The translations under genes and the position numbers were made by a program. The notes beneath the pieces are model-generated. The model had not been told where the DNA came from, did no database searches, and worked only from the letters and a program-made list of their open reading frames with translations. From positions 1 through 64,000 of the forward strand of contig NZ_JAJIRO010000003.1 in the NCBI RefSeq assembly GCF_025717535.1: 64,000 nt of DNA. The letters run 5' to 3'. Below are positions 54,752 to 63,110 of the stretch, piece by piece. Position 1 is the first letter of the stretch, and each line of letters opens with the position of its first letter. The DNA comes from Paucibacter sp. Y2R2-4 (GTDB lineage: Bacteria; Pseudomonadota; Gammaproteobacteria; Burkholderiales; Burkholderiaceae_C).

Positions 54752-55543
54752 TCAGTCGACCACCGACTCCGGGCTGCGGTAGTGATAGCGGTAGGCAAAA
54801 ACAAAGCCGAGGCGCGCATAAACACGCTGGGCCACCGCGTTATCCGAACCCACTTGCAGATAGGCTTGCTTAGCACCTTCGGCTCGAGCCTCTTGCAGCA
54901 ACTGCCTGCACAGCTGAAATGCATGACCACGACCGCGCTGCTCAGGCGGCGTGAAGATGTCGTACAGACCGACGAGGGTGTCTTCGCGGGCGAACTGCCC
55001 GCAAGCCAGGAGGGCGCCTTGCGCATCTCGCAGGGCAAAGCCCCGATAGACCACAGGCGACTTTTTCATGCGCTCGGCGTGGGCGGCGATGGCGGTCGCG
55101 GATGAGCCGCGCAGGGCGCCGACCAGGGTGGCATAGGCTTCCGCCTCCAGGCGTTCCAAACGATGTTCTCCAGCGCTGTCCTCAGGGCCCTGGGCGTCGA
55201 TGCGATTCAGCACCCAGACATCGGCTGAATCAAAAGCCAGCCAGCCTTTGGCGGCCAAGAGCTCGTCAAGATTTGCCGGTTGGCTGTAAGGCGTAACGCG
55301 GACGATAAGCGGCAATTTGGCGGCCTTGAAGGCGGCCTCGCTGCGCGCCAGCAGTTCGTCCAAAGGCAGGCTGCCTTGGGCCAGCGCATTGATGCAGCGC
55401 GAGCGTTTGGCCTTGCCGGGGGAGAGGCGGATCAGCCAGCCATCCACCGTTCTTTGCTGCGGCGGTGCGCTGGCGTTCAGCCCGGCTTCTTCGGCGCGAC
55501 GCGCCAGCGCTTCATCGACCAAGCCGGCTTGCTCCTGAATCAC
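54752..55543 (-). CDS. GNAT acetyltransferase with extended N-terminal domain
   Basis: 263-aa protein with a second, N-terminal half of about 130 residues that looks like a degenerate GNAT domain (VDGWLIRLSPGKAKRSRCINA, PLIVRVTPYSQPANL). The C-terminal half has the functional acetyl-CoA motif LYDIFTPPEQRGRGHAFQL and VYARLGF. Its start overlaps the parA stop by 4 bp (ATGA), so it is probably in the parA transcript. No link to partitioning is known. Confidence 0.87.
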   Translation of the reverse strand: MIQEQAGLVDEALARRAEEAGLNASAPPQQRTVDGWLIRLSPGKAKRSRCINALAQGSLPLDELLARSEAAFKAAKLPLIVRVTPYSQPANLDELLAAKGWLAFDSADVWVLNRIDAQGPEDSAGEHRLERLEAEAYATLVGALRGSSATAIAAHAERMKKSPVVYRGFALRDAQGALLACGQFAREDTLVGLYDIFTPPEQRGRGHAFQLCRQLLQEARAEGAKQAYLQVGSDNAVAQRVYARLGFVFAYRYHYRSPESVVD

Positions 55544-56310
55544 ATCGTGTTGACGCGGCGCACCATTTCACGTGCGAAGTCCACGAAGGCATGCGCGCCT
55601 TTGGATGAGGGATCAAAGACCACGCCGGGCAGGCCGTAGCTGGGCGCTTCGGCCAAGCGCACATTGCGCGGAATGACGGAGTCGAACACCTTGTCGCCGA
55701 AGTGGCTCTTCAGTTGATCGCTGACCTGGTTTTGCAAGGTGATGCGGGGGTCGAACATGACCCGCAGCAGGCCGATGATTTGCAGGTCGGGATTCAGGTT
55801 GGCATGCACCTGCTTGATGGTGTTGACCAGGTCCGACAAGCCTTCGAGAGCAAAATACTCGCACTGCATGGGCACGACCACGCCGTGAGCGCAGCACAAG
55901 CCGTTCAGCGTCAGCATCGACAGCGAGGGCGGACAGTCGATCAGCACAAAGTCGTAATCGTCTTTGGCGGCGGCCAAGGCGGTCTTCAAACGACGTTCGC
56001 GGCGCTCCAGGTCGACCAATTCCACCTCAGCCCCGGCCAGTTCGCGGTTGGCGCCCAAGACGTCGTAGCCGGCTTTTTCACTGTGTTGCTTGGCTTCGGC
56101 CACGCTGCAGGATTCCAACAGCACGTCATAGACGCTCAGCTCCAACTGGCGCTTGTCGATGCCCGAACCCATGGTGGCATTGCCTTGAGGGTCGAGGTCC
56201 ACAACCAGCACGCGTTGGCCGACCTTGGCCAAGCCGGCGGCGAGGTTGACGGTGGTGGTGGTCTTGCCGACCCCGCCTTTTTGGTTTGCAACGCAGAAAA
56301 TCTTGGCCAT
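55540..56310 (-). CDS. parA: Chromosome-partitioning ATPase ParA/Soj
   Basis: 256-aa deviant Walker ATPase. The P-loop is KGGVGKTTTTVNLA, the second Walker motif lies in DFVLIDCPPSLSMLT, and the nucleoid-facing region carries the usual basic residues. The absence of an N-terminal helix-turn-helix fits the chromosomal type. It follows rsmG by 64 bp and overlaps a GNAT gene. With ParB and parS it should move the origin region to the cell poles. Confidence 0.97.
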   Translation of the reverse strand: MAKIFCVANQKGGVGKTTTTVNLAAGLAKVGQRVLVVDLDPQGNATMGSGIDKRQLELSVYDVLLESCSVAEAKQHSEKAGYDVLGANRELAGAEVELVDLERRERRLKTALAAAKDDYDFVLIDCPPSLSMLTLNGLCCAHGVVVPMQCEYFALEGLSDLVNTIKQVHANLNPDLQIIGLLRVMFDPRITLQNQVSDQLKSHFGDKVFDSVIPRNVRLAEAPSYGLPGVVFDPSSKGAHAFVDFAREMVRRVNTM

Positions 56311-56374
56311 TTGCTCGGGAATAGGTGAACGTCGACAGCTTAAACGCTGAGGGCTTGGCTGGCGTGATGCCGCC

Positions 56375-57040
56375 TTAGTTTTTTGGTCGAATCCAGATCA
56401 AACAACGCTGGGCATCCAGGTTCGGAACCTCCAGTTGTTCCACGTGAAACACATCCAGGTCGGCCGGCAGGGCGGCGATTTCCTCGGCCGGGTGTTGGCC
56501 CTTCATGGCCAACCAGATGGAACCTGATTCAGCCCCCGGCTTCAGGTGCTGGCGGGTGAGGGTGGTGAAGTCCAGCAGCGAAGCAAAGGCGCGCGAGGTG
56601 ATCAAGTCAAAGGGCGCCGTCTTCAGCGCCTCGACCCGCGAATGCTCGCCATGCAGATTGGGTAGACGCAGCTCCGCCGCCACTTGCTTGATGAAGGTGG
56701 CTTTCTTGGCCACGGCGTCCACGCAGGTGACGTCGATCTCGGGGTTGCAGATGGCGATGACCACGCCCGGCAGGCCGCCGCCGCTGCCCACGTCCATCAA
56801 GCGCAGCGGCTTGCCCGCCGCGTGTCGACGCAGGGCCGGCAGCAAGCTCAGACTGTCGATCAGGTGATGGGTCAGCATGGCTTGCGGGTCGCGCAGCGAG
56901 GTCAGGTTGTAGACCTTGTTCCACTTGGCGATCAAGGCCAGATAGGCCAGCAGGGCTTCTTGCTGCTGAGCACTCAAGTCGAGTTGCAAACGGGCGGCGG
57001 CGTCTGCCAGGGGCTGACGCAGAGGGGCGAGATCGGTCAT
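56375..57040 (-). CDS. rsmG: 16S rRNA (guanine527-N7)-methyltransferase RsmG
   Basis: 221-aa SAM-dependent enzyme that methylates G527 of 16S rRNA. The SAM motif is LMDVGSGGGLPGVVIAI. The next strand is VTCVDAVAKKATFIKQVA. The usual N-terminus with AKWNKVYNLTSLRDP is present. It lies between mnmG (42 bp) and parA in the conserved gid-par order. A parS-like palindrome lies inside it. Confidence 0.97.
   Translation of the reverse strand: MTDLAPLRQPLADAAARLQLDLSAQQQEALLAYLALIAKWNKVYNLTSLRDPQAMLTHHLIDSLSLLPALRRHAAGKPLRLMDVGSGGGLPGVVIAICNPEIDVTCVDAVAKKATFIKQVAAELRLPNLHGEHSRVEALKTAPFDLITSRAFASLLDFTTLTRQHLKPGAESGSIWLAMKGQHPAEEIAALPADLDVFHVEQLEVPNLDAQRCLIWIRPKN
56436..56451. other. parS: parS site, one mismatch, inside rsmG
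   Basis: Sequence TGTTCCACGTGAAACA, one base from the parS consensus TGTTTCACGTGAAACA. In the rsmG frame it encodes VFHVEQ. Position and proximity to parA and parB support a working site. Confidence 0.85.
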
Positions 57041-57082
57041 CTTGGGATTCTTCTTTTGGGTGACGCGGTGGCGCTTTGAGAT

Positions 57083-59077
57083 TCAGGCTGCGCTGTCTTG
57101 GGTGCTGGTTTGGGCTTGAGTTTGGCCATCGGTGCCAAAACCCTTGAAGCGGTGCTTGCGCAAATGCACCAGCAGCAAAGAGATGGATGCGGGTGTGACG
57201 CCAGAAATCCGCGAAGCCTGGCCCAGGGTTTCGGGCTTGTGCTTGCCCAGCTTTTGGCGCGCCTCGAAGGAGAGGGCGCTGACTTGCGAGTAGTCCAGGT
57301 CTTCCGGCAAGCGCATATTCTCGTAGTGCGAGGCGCGGGCCACATCTTCGGTCTGCTTGTTGATGTAGCCGGCGTATTTGACGCTGACCTCGACTTGCTC
57401 GATCACGGCTTCAGCCAAAGTCTCGCCCAACTCGGCCTTCAGTGTTTCACGTGAAACACCGGCATTGGGCCGAGCGATGCTGGCCACTTCGGCCAGGGTG
57501 TCGTAGACCACGCCCGGGCGACGCAGCAGGTCGATGAAGTTGTATTCGCGTTCCAGCGCTTTGCCGACCAGGCGCTCGGCATCGGCTGCCGGCAGGATGC
57601 TGGGGTGCACCCAGGTCGACTTCAGCTTCTCTGTTTCACGTGAAACAGCATCGCGTTTGCGGTTGAAGGCTTCCCAGCGGGCGTCGTCCACCAAGCCCAG
57701 TTCGCGGCCGGCTTCGGTCAAGCGCATGTCGGCGTTGTCTTCACGCAGCTGCAGGCGAAACTCGGCGCGGCTGGTGAACATGCGGTAGGGCTCGGTCACG
57801 CCCTTGGTGATCAGGTCGTCCACCAACACGCCCAGATAGGCTTGGTCACGGCCGGGCAACCAGGGGCCTTGGCCGCGCACTTGCAGGGCGGCATTCAAGC
57901 CGGCGAACAGGCCTTGAGCGGCGGCTTCTTCGTAGCCGGTCGTGCCATTGATCTGGCCAGCGAAGAAGAGGCCGGCGATGTCGCGGGTTTCGAAGCTGGA
58001 CTTCAGGCCACGCGGGTCGAAGTAGTCGTATTCGATGGCGTAGCCGGGCCGCATGATGTGGGCGTTCTCCAGGCCCGGAATCGAGCGCACGGCGGCCAGT
58101 TGGATGTCGAAGGGCAGGGAGGTGGAGATGCCGTTGGGGTAGTACTCGTGGGTGGTGAGGCCCTCGGGTTCCAGAAAGATCTGGTGGCTGTCCTTGTCGG
58201 CGAAGCGGTTCACCTTGTCTTCGATGCTGGGGCAGTAGCGCGGGCCCACGCCTTCGATCACGCCGGTGAACATCGGGCTGCGGTCAAAGCCGGAGCGGAT
58301 GATGGCGTGCGTGGCCTCCGAGGTGTGGGTGATCCAGCAAGGCACTTGGCGCGGGTGCTGCGAAGCCTGGCCCATGAAGCTGAAGACCGGCAGCGGGTCC
58401 AGGTCACCGTCTTGCTCCACGCATTTGGAAAAGTCGATCGAGCGGCCGTCGATGCGCGGCGGCGTGCCGGTCTTCAGGCGCCCTTGCGGCAGCTTCAGTT
58501 CTTTCAGCCGGGCCGAGAGGCTGATGGCCGGCGGATCACCGGCGCGGCCGGCGGCGTAGTTCTGCAGGCCGACGTGGATGCGGCCATCGAGAAAGGTGCC
58601 GGCGGTCAGCACTACTGCGCGGGCACGGAACTGCAAGCCCATCTGAGTGACGGCGCCGACCACGCGCTCAGTCGTGCCATCGGACTCCACCAAAAGATCG
58701 TCCACCGCCTGCTGGAAGAGCCAGAGATTGGGCTGGTTTTCCAGCCGGTAGCGGATGGCGGCCTTGTACAAAACCCGGTCGGCTTGAGCACGGGTGGCGC
58801 GCACGGCGGGGCCCTTGGAGCCATTCAAAATGCGGAACTGAATGCCGGCCTCGTCGGTGGCGGCCGCCATGGCGCCGCCCAGGGCGTCGACTTCCTTGAC
58901 CAAATGGCCCTTGCCGATGCCGCCGATCGAGGGGTTGCAACTCATCTGCCCCAGGGTCTCGATGTTGTGCGTCAGCAGCAGGGTGGCGCAGCCCATGCGG
59001 GCGGCGGCCAGCGCGGCCTCGGTGCCGGCATGTCCACCGCCGACCACGATGACATCAAATTCCTTGGGGTATTGCAT
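57083..59077 (-). CDS. mnmG: tRNA uridine 5-carboxymethylaminomethyl modification enzyme MnmG
   Basis: 664-aa FAD protein that works with MnmE on U34 of tRNA. The start [15 protein letters not shown] is preferred; the frame upstream lacks family resemblance. The FAD site is [19 protein letters not shown]. Later motifs are [22 protein letters not shown] and [10 protein letters not shown]. The gene opens the gid-par run mnmG-rsmG-parA. It carries two parS sites, which encode VSRET in its reading frame. Confidence 0.98.
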   Translation of the reverse strand: MQYPKEFDVIVVGGGHAGTEAALAAARMGCATLLLTHNIETLGQMSCNPSIGGIGKGHLVKEVDALGGAMAAATDEAGIQFRILNGSKGPAVRATRAQADRVLYKAAIRYRLENQPNLWLFQQAVDDLLVESDGTTERVVGAVTQMGLQFRARAVVLTAGTFLDGRIHVGLQNYAAGRAGDPPAISLSARLKELKLPQGRLKTGTPPRIDGRSIDFSKCVEQDGDLDPLPVFSFMGQASQHPRQVPCWITHTSEATHAIIRSGFDRSPMFTGVIEGVGPRYCPSIEDKVNRFADKDSHQIFLEPEGLTTHEYYPNGISTSLPFDIQLAAVRSIPGLENAHIMRPGYAIEYDYFDPRGLKSSFETRDIAGLFFAGQINGTTGYEEAAAQGLFAGLNAALQVRGQGPWLPGRDQAYLGVLVDDLITKGVTEPYRMFTSRAEFRLQLREDNADMRLTEAGRELGLVDDARWEAFNRKRDAVSRETEKLKSTWVHPSILPAADAERLVGKALEREYNFIDLLRRPGVVYDTLAEVASIARPNAGVSRETLKAELGETLAEAVIEQVEVSVKYAGYINKQTEDVARASHYENMRLPEDLDYSQVSALSFEARQKLGKHKPETLGQASRISGVTPASISLLLVHLRKHRFKGFGTDGQTQAQTSTQDSAA
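57443..57458. other. parS: parS site, perfect, inside mnmG
   Basis: Exact TGTTTCACGTGAAACA palindrome in the mnmG coding sequence, read in frame as GVSRETL on the minus strand. This is the universal ParB-loading consensus. Confidence 0.96.
57632..57647. other. parS: parS site, perfect, inside mnmG
   Basis: Second exact TGTTTCACGTGAAACA palindrome, 189 bp from the first, read in frame as AVSRETE. Two perfect sites and one near-perfect site within 1.2 kb form a parS cluster. Confidence 0.96.
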
Positions 59078-59156
59078 GAGCTGATTCGCCTTGAAAACAC
59101 GGGCCGCAGCGCCTGTGAAAATCCAGCGCGGGCAAACCTTGAATTTTACGCGGGCC

Positions 59157-59165
59157 TGTGGATAA
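59157..59165 (-). promoter_or_regulatory. Perfect DnaA box upstream of mnmG
   Basis: TGTGGATAA (TTATCCACA on the minus strand) in the roughly 130-bp divergent region between mnmG and the YkgJ-like gene. It is single, with only a short AT-rich piece (TTGAATTTTA) nearby. It may regulate mnmG or be a remnant of an ancestral origin next to gidA. Confidence 0.6.
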
Positions 59166-59204
59166 GTGCGGGCTTTGCTGCCGCTCTCGAAGGACAATTG
59201 CGCC

Positions 59205-59501
59205 ATGAAATGCCGTGATCATTGCGCCGCCTGTTGCATCGCCCCCTCCATCAGTTCTCCCATCCCTGGCATGCCGGTGGTGAATGGCATTTCCAAGCCG
59301 GCCGGCGTGCGCTGCATTCAGCTCGACGAGCAAGACCGCTGCAAGATTTTTGGCCAGCCCGAGCGCCCGGCAGTCTGCGGCTCGCTGCAGCCCTCGGCCC
59401 TGATGTGCGGCGAGAACCGCGAGCAGGCGATGCGCTGGCTGGGTTGGATGGAGCGCGAAACCCAGCCCAGTGGGTCCGCTGGACCCGCTTTGCAGGATTG
59501 A
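59205..59501 (+). CDS. YkgJ-like cysteine cluster protein
   Basis: 98-aa protein with an eight-Cys pattern: [12 protein letters not shown], then [29 protein letters not shown] and LMCGE. It probably binds zinc or an iron-sulfur cluster; the function is unknown. The start MKCRDHC is chosen because AAGGA lies about 11 bases upstream. It is divergent from mnmG. Confidence 0.85.
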   Translation: MKCRDHCAACCIAPSISSPIPGMPVVNGISKPAGVRCIQLDEQDRCKIFGQPERPAVCGSLQPSALMCGENREQAMRWLGWMERETQPSGSAGPALQD

Positions 59502-59596
59502 GCCTGCAGGTTTACCCGCTTGTGGGCAGCACGTAGCCCCGGCCGGGTGGCGAGGTCTAGACTGCTTGGAAACCAAGCCAGCAGGAGACAGCCACG

Positions 59597-60640
59597 ATGA
59601 TGCCCACGCCAACGGACCTATTTCAGTCTCTCGACGCAGACCCAGACTCGGCCGAGCGCCGCGACTTTCTCAGGGCCGGCCTCGCAGGCTTGGCAGCGGG
59701 TGGCGCTGGCTTGCTGGGCCTGCCCGCCTTCGCCCAAGGCGCGGCCTGGCCCAACCGCAGCATCCGCTTGGTCGTGCCCTTCGCACCCGGTGGCAGCTCC
59801 GAGATCGTGGCCCGCGCCACCGCCTATGAGCTGAGCAAGACCTTGGGCCAAACCGTCTATGTCGAGAACAAGCCCGGTGGTGGCGGCAATATCGCCATGG
59901 CCGAGGTGGCCCGCGCCGAAGACCAGCACACCTTGGTGCTGGGTCATATCGGCACGCTGGCCGTCAACCCTTACATCTACGACAAGCTGCCCTATGACCC
60001 GGTCAAGGACTTCAAGCCCATCACCTTGTTGGCCAAGGTGCCCAGTCTCTATGTGGTGCATCCGGACCTGCCGGTCAAAAACCTGAAGGAGTTTGTCGCC
60101 CTGGTGCGCAGCAAACCGGGCCGCTACAACTACGGCTCGGCCGGCAATGGCAGCGCGGGCCACCTGGCCATGGAGTACCTGAAAATGGCCGCCGAGCTTT
60201 TCATGGTGCACGTGCCTTACCGGGGCACGGGGCCGCAGCTGACCGACTTGTTGGCCGGGCGGCTCGACGCCGCTTCGGTCGGCGCCCCCGCCATTCTTCA
60301 GTTCATCAAGGCCGGCAAATTGCGCTGTCTGGCCACTGGTTCGAAAAACCGTTTGCCGCAGTTGCCCGATGTGCCCACCGTGGCGGAGCAGGGCTTCCCG
60401 GGCTTTGAGATGACGCAGTGGTACGGGCTGATGGCGCCGGCCAATCTGGCGCCGGCGCATGCCGACAAGCTCGCGGCCGAGGCCGCCAAGGCCATTCAAA
60501 GCAAGAGCTCGGCCGAGCGACTCAGCACCGATGCGGCCGAGGCCGTGGGCAACACGCCGGCGCAGTTCGCGGCCTTTATTGCTCAGGAGCAGCAGCGCTG
60601 GAAGCCGGTGTTGGCGCGCGCCAAGGTCAAGCCTGATTGA
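59597..60640 (+). CDS. Bug-family tripartite tricarboxylate transporter substrate-binding protein
   Basis: 347-aa periplasmic binding protein of the TctC/Bug family, abundant in Burkholderiales. It has a twin-arginine-like signal (ERRDFLRAGLAGLAAGG) ending at AFAQG. The mature part opens WPNRSIRLVVPFAPGGSSEIVARA, followed by ENKPGGGGNIA and NPYIYDKLPYDPVKDFKPIT. It binds carboxylates or similar small anions. No tctA or tctB is near it, so it is an orphan binding protein. AGGAGA lies about 10 bases before the start. It overlaps the convergent DUF2061 gene by 14 bp. Confidence 0.94.
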   Translation: MMPTPTDLFQSLDADPDSAERRDFLRAGLAGLAAGGAGLLGLPAFAQGAAWPNRSIRLVVPFAPGGSSEIVARATAYELSKTLGQTVYVENKPGGGGNIAMAEVARAEDQHTLVLGHIGTLAVNPYIYDKLPYDPVKDFKPITLLAKVPSLYVVHPDLPVKNLKEFVALVRSKPGRYNYGSAGNGSAGHLAMEYLKMAAELFMVHVPYRGTGPQLTDLLAGRLDAASVGAPAILQFIKAGKLRCLATGSKNRLPQLPDVPTVAEQGFPGFEMTQWYGLMAPANLAPAHADKLAAEAAKAIQSKSSAERLSTDAAEAVGNTPAQFAAFIAQEQQRWKPVLARAKVKPD

Positions 60641-60872
60641 GCATTGCTGAAGGGACTTGCTCCGCAGCCCGGCTGCGGCCTCGCAGCTGGGCCCAGACGG
60701 CCTGCAACTTGGGGTGCGCCCAGTATTTATCGAAGAAGTGATGCATCACCGTGTTGACCAGCGGCTCCACAAAAGTCACCGCGCCGGCGATGGCCACATT
60801 GCCGGTCAAGGCATAGGTCACCCCGAAAGAGGTGCAGAGATGAAGAATGCCGAAGCTGGCGGTCTTGGCCAT
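60627..60872 (-). CDS. DUF2061 small membrane protein
   Basis: 81-aa protein with two short hydrophobic helices. The sequence ILHLCTSFGVTYALTGNVAIAGAVTFVEPLVNTVMHHFFDKYW is typical of DUF2061. The function is unknown. It lies downstream of the ABC exporter on the same strand; a small hairpin (60908-60926) lies between them. Confidence 0.87.
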   Translation of the reverse strand: MAKTASFGILHLCTSFGVTYALTGNVAIAGAVTFVEPLVNTVMHHFFDKYWAHPKLQAVWAQLRGRSRAAEQVPSAMLNQA

Positions 60873-60907
60873 GAGCGTGTTCCTGTGATGAGCTGCTCAT
60901 GCTACGC

Positions 60908-60926
60908 AGACCCGCGCTGCGGGTCT
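60908..60926. other. Hairpin between the ABC exporter and DUF2061 genes
   Basis: Perfect 8-bp arms AGACCCGC and GCGGGTCT with a 3-base loop. No T tract follows on the minus strand, the direction of both neighbours, so its role as a terminator is doubtful. Confidence 0.5.
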
Positions 60927-60980
60927 ATTTGAGACTTTTGATCACGGCGATAGCGAAGCGCCGCCGCTGTTCAAACGGGC

Positions 60981-63110
60981 TCAGTCCTGCACCCGCCCTT
61001 GTTCCAGCCGAATCACCCGCTGCGCCGAGGCAATGGTCTCTGGCCTGTGGGCGATTTGTATCCGTGTGATCTTTAAGTTATTGAGTGAGGCGTTGACCTC
61101 GCGTTCGCGCTCCACATCCAGGGCGCTGGTGGCCTCGTCCAAGAACAAAAACTGCGGCCGCTTGTAGAGCGCGCGGGCCAACAGCACCCGTTGCCGCTGG
61201 CCGCCCGAGAGGCTGTTGCCCATATCGCCAATCAGGCTTTGAAAGCCCATGGGCATGGTCTCGATGTCCTCTTGCACGCAGGCCAGGCGGGCGCACTCGC
61301 GCACCCAGGCTGGGTCGGCGTCGGGGTCAAAGAAGCTGATGTTGTCGGCAATGCTGCCGGCGAAGAGCTGGTCGTCTTGCATCACCGTGCCAATGCGCTG
61401 CCGCCAGGCCTCCAGGCCCAGCGTTTGCAGCGGCTCTTGGCCCAGCAGAATCTGGCCGCTTTGCGCGGGGTGTATGCCCAGCATCAGCTTCAAAAGCGTG
61501 GTTTTGCCGCAGCCCGAGCTGCCGACGATGGCGACCGACTCACCCGGTTCGATGCGCAAGGAGCAGCCTTGGAGGACCTCGGGCTCGCCGTCGGCATAGC
61601 GGAAGCTCAAGTCCTTCAGCACCAGGGCAGCGGGCGCTGCAGAGGCCTTGGGATTGGGCTGTGGACGAGCCGCAGCGGCGTCTTGTTCTGGCGCGCTCAG
61701 CACAATGTCCGCCAGCCGCTGCGCCTGCAGGCCCAGCATGCTCAGCTCCACGGTCTTGTCGATCAGGCCGGCCAGGCGCAGGGTGAACTGCTCTTTGTAG
61801 GCCAAGAAGGCGAACAGCATGCCGACCGAAAGCTGCCGGTCCAGCACCAGCAAGGCGCCCAACCAAATGATGGCCACGCGCTCGATGCCGAAGAGCAGCT
61901 TGTGGCCCACATCCATCCACAAGTCCAAGCGCCGCACCGCCACGCCGGCGTTCATTTGCTCCACCACCCGATTGGCAAAGCTGGCGCTGCGCTCGGCCTC
62001 GGCATTGAAGAGCTTGATGGCTTGAGCGCCGCGCAGCGATTCCAGGAAATGGCTGTTCTGCTTGGCCTCATGCACCAAGGCTTCTTCCGAGGCCTCGCGC
62101 AGCGGCCTGAAGAAGGCCCAGCGCAGCAGGCCATAGCCAGCCACCGCCAGCAGCGCCACCGCGCTCAAACTCGGGCTGTAGACCGCCATCATGGCCAGGG
62201 TGATCAGCACCATCAGGCCATCCAACACCGCTTCGGCGAAGCGGGTGGAGAGGGTGCGTTGGATCTGCTGCACGCTGCCAAAGCGCGACCAGATATCGCC
62301 CAGATGGCGCTTTTCAAACCAAGCCAGGGGCAGGCGCAGCAAATGGCCGAAAACCTGGGTCAGCCACTGCACATTCAAATTGGCTGAGAGATACAGCACC
62401 GCCCAGGAGCGCAAAGCGCCCACCGCCACTTGCAAGCCGACCAAGAGCCCAAAGCCCAGGCCCAGTGTGACCAGCAGGTCGCGGTCGGCGCTGACCAAGA
62501 CGCCATCCACCACCCATTGCAGGAAAAAGGGCGAAAGCAGGGCCAGCGTCTCCAGAGCCAGCGCCAGGCCCAAGATCTCCAGCAGCGAGCGTTTCAGGCC
62601 GATGATGGGGCCGAACAACTGCCGCCAGCGCAGGCGTGGGGCAGGGGGCTGCGGGTTGAAATTCGCCGCCGGGCGCAGCTCCATCGCTACGCCGGTGAAA
62701 TGCGCTGATAGCTCTTTCAGCTTCATGCGCCGGGCGCCATGGGCCGGGTCGTGAATCAAGGCCTGTTCGCCCCGCACCTCGACCAGCACCACAAAATGAT
62801 TGAAGTCCCAGTGCAAGATGGCCGGCCATTGCAACTGCGCCAAATGTTCGGGCTCGGCCCGCAAGGCCCGGCTGCTCAGGCCCAAATCGGACGCCATGCG
62901 CACCAAGTCCGCCATGGTGGCGCCCTTGAGCGAGAGCGAAAAGCGCGCCCGCAGCTGGGCGAGATCCAGATGCAGCCGGTGGCGATGCGCCACCATCGCC
63001 AAGCAGGCCAGGCCGCATTCGGCCGCCTCGGTCTGCAATAGCAGCGGCGTGCGCGAACGCGGGCCTCGCCAGCCCAGATGCAAGCGTTGAAACAAGCTCA
63101 GTTCAGACAC
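60981..63110 (-). CDS. C39-peptidase ABC exporter (RaxB/CvaB type)
   Basis: 709-aa exporter that cuts a leader peptide and exports the product. The N-terminal C39 domain has QTEAAECGLACLAMV with Cys32, HWDFNHFVVL with His105, and HDPAHG with Asp121, so the triad is complete. Six membrane helices follow (about 165-440). The ATPase domain has Walker A GSSGCGKTTLLKLM, signature NSLSGGQRQRV and Walker B FLFLDEATSALD. It overlaps the HlyD adaptor gene by 8 bp. Such exporters carry double-glycine-leader bacteriocins or similar peptides; none is visible in the window. Confidence 0.94.
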   Translation of the reverse strand: MSELSLFQRLHLGWRGPRSRTPLLLQTEAAECGLACLAMVAHRHRLHLDLAQLRARFSLSLKGATMADLVRMASDLGLSSRALRAEPEHLAQLQWPAILHWDFNHFVVLVEVRGEQALIHDPAHGARRMKLKELSAHFTGVAMELRPAANFNPQPPAPRLRWRQLFGPIIGLKRSLLEILGLALALETLALLSPFFLQWVVDGVLVSADRDLLVTLGLGFGLLVGLQVAVGALRSWAVLYLSANLNVQWLTQVFGHLLRLPLAWFEKRHLGDIWSRFGSVQQIQRTLSTRFAEAVLDGLMVLITLAMMAVYSPSLSAVALLAVAGYGLLRWAFFRPLREASEEALVHEAKQNSHFLESLRGAQAIKLFNAEAERSASFANRVVEQMNAGVAVRRLDLWMDVGHKLLFGIERVAIIWLGALLVLDRQLSVGMLFAFLAYKEQFTLRLAGLIDKTVELSMLGLQAQRLADIVLSAPEQDAAAARPQPNPKASAAPAALVLKDLSFRYADGEPEVLQGCSLRIEPGESVAIVGSSGCGKTTLLKLMLGIHPAQSGQILLGQEPLQTLGLEAWRQRIGTVMQDDQLFAGSIADNISFFDPDADPAWVRECARLACVQEDIETMPMGFQSLIGDMGNSLSGGQRQRVLLARALYKRPQFLFLDEATSALDVEREREVNASLNNLKITRIQIAHRPETIASAQRVIRLEQGRVQD

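Noticed and set aside
55566-55578. TTTCACGTGCGAA in parA, considered as parS
   Set aside because: The right half breaks the palindrome.
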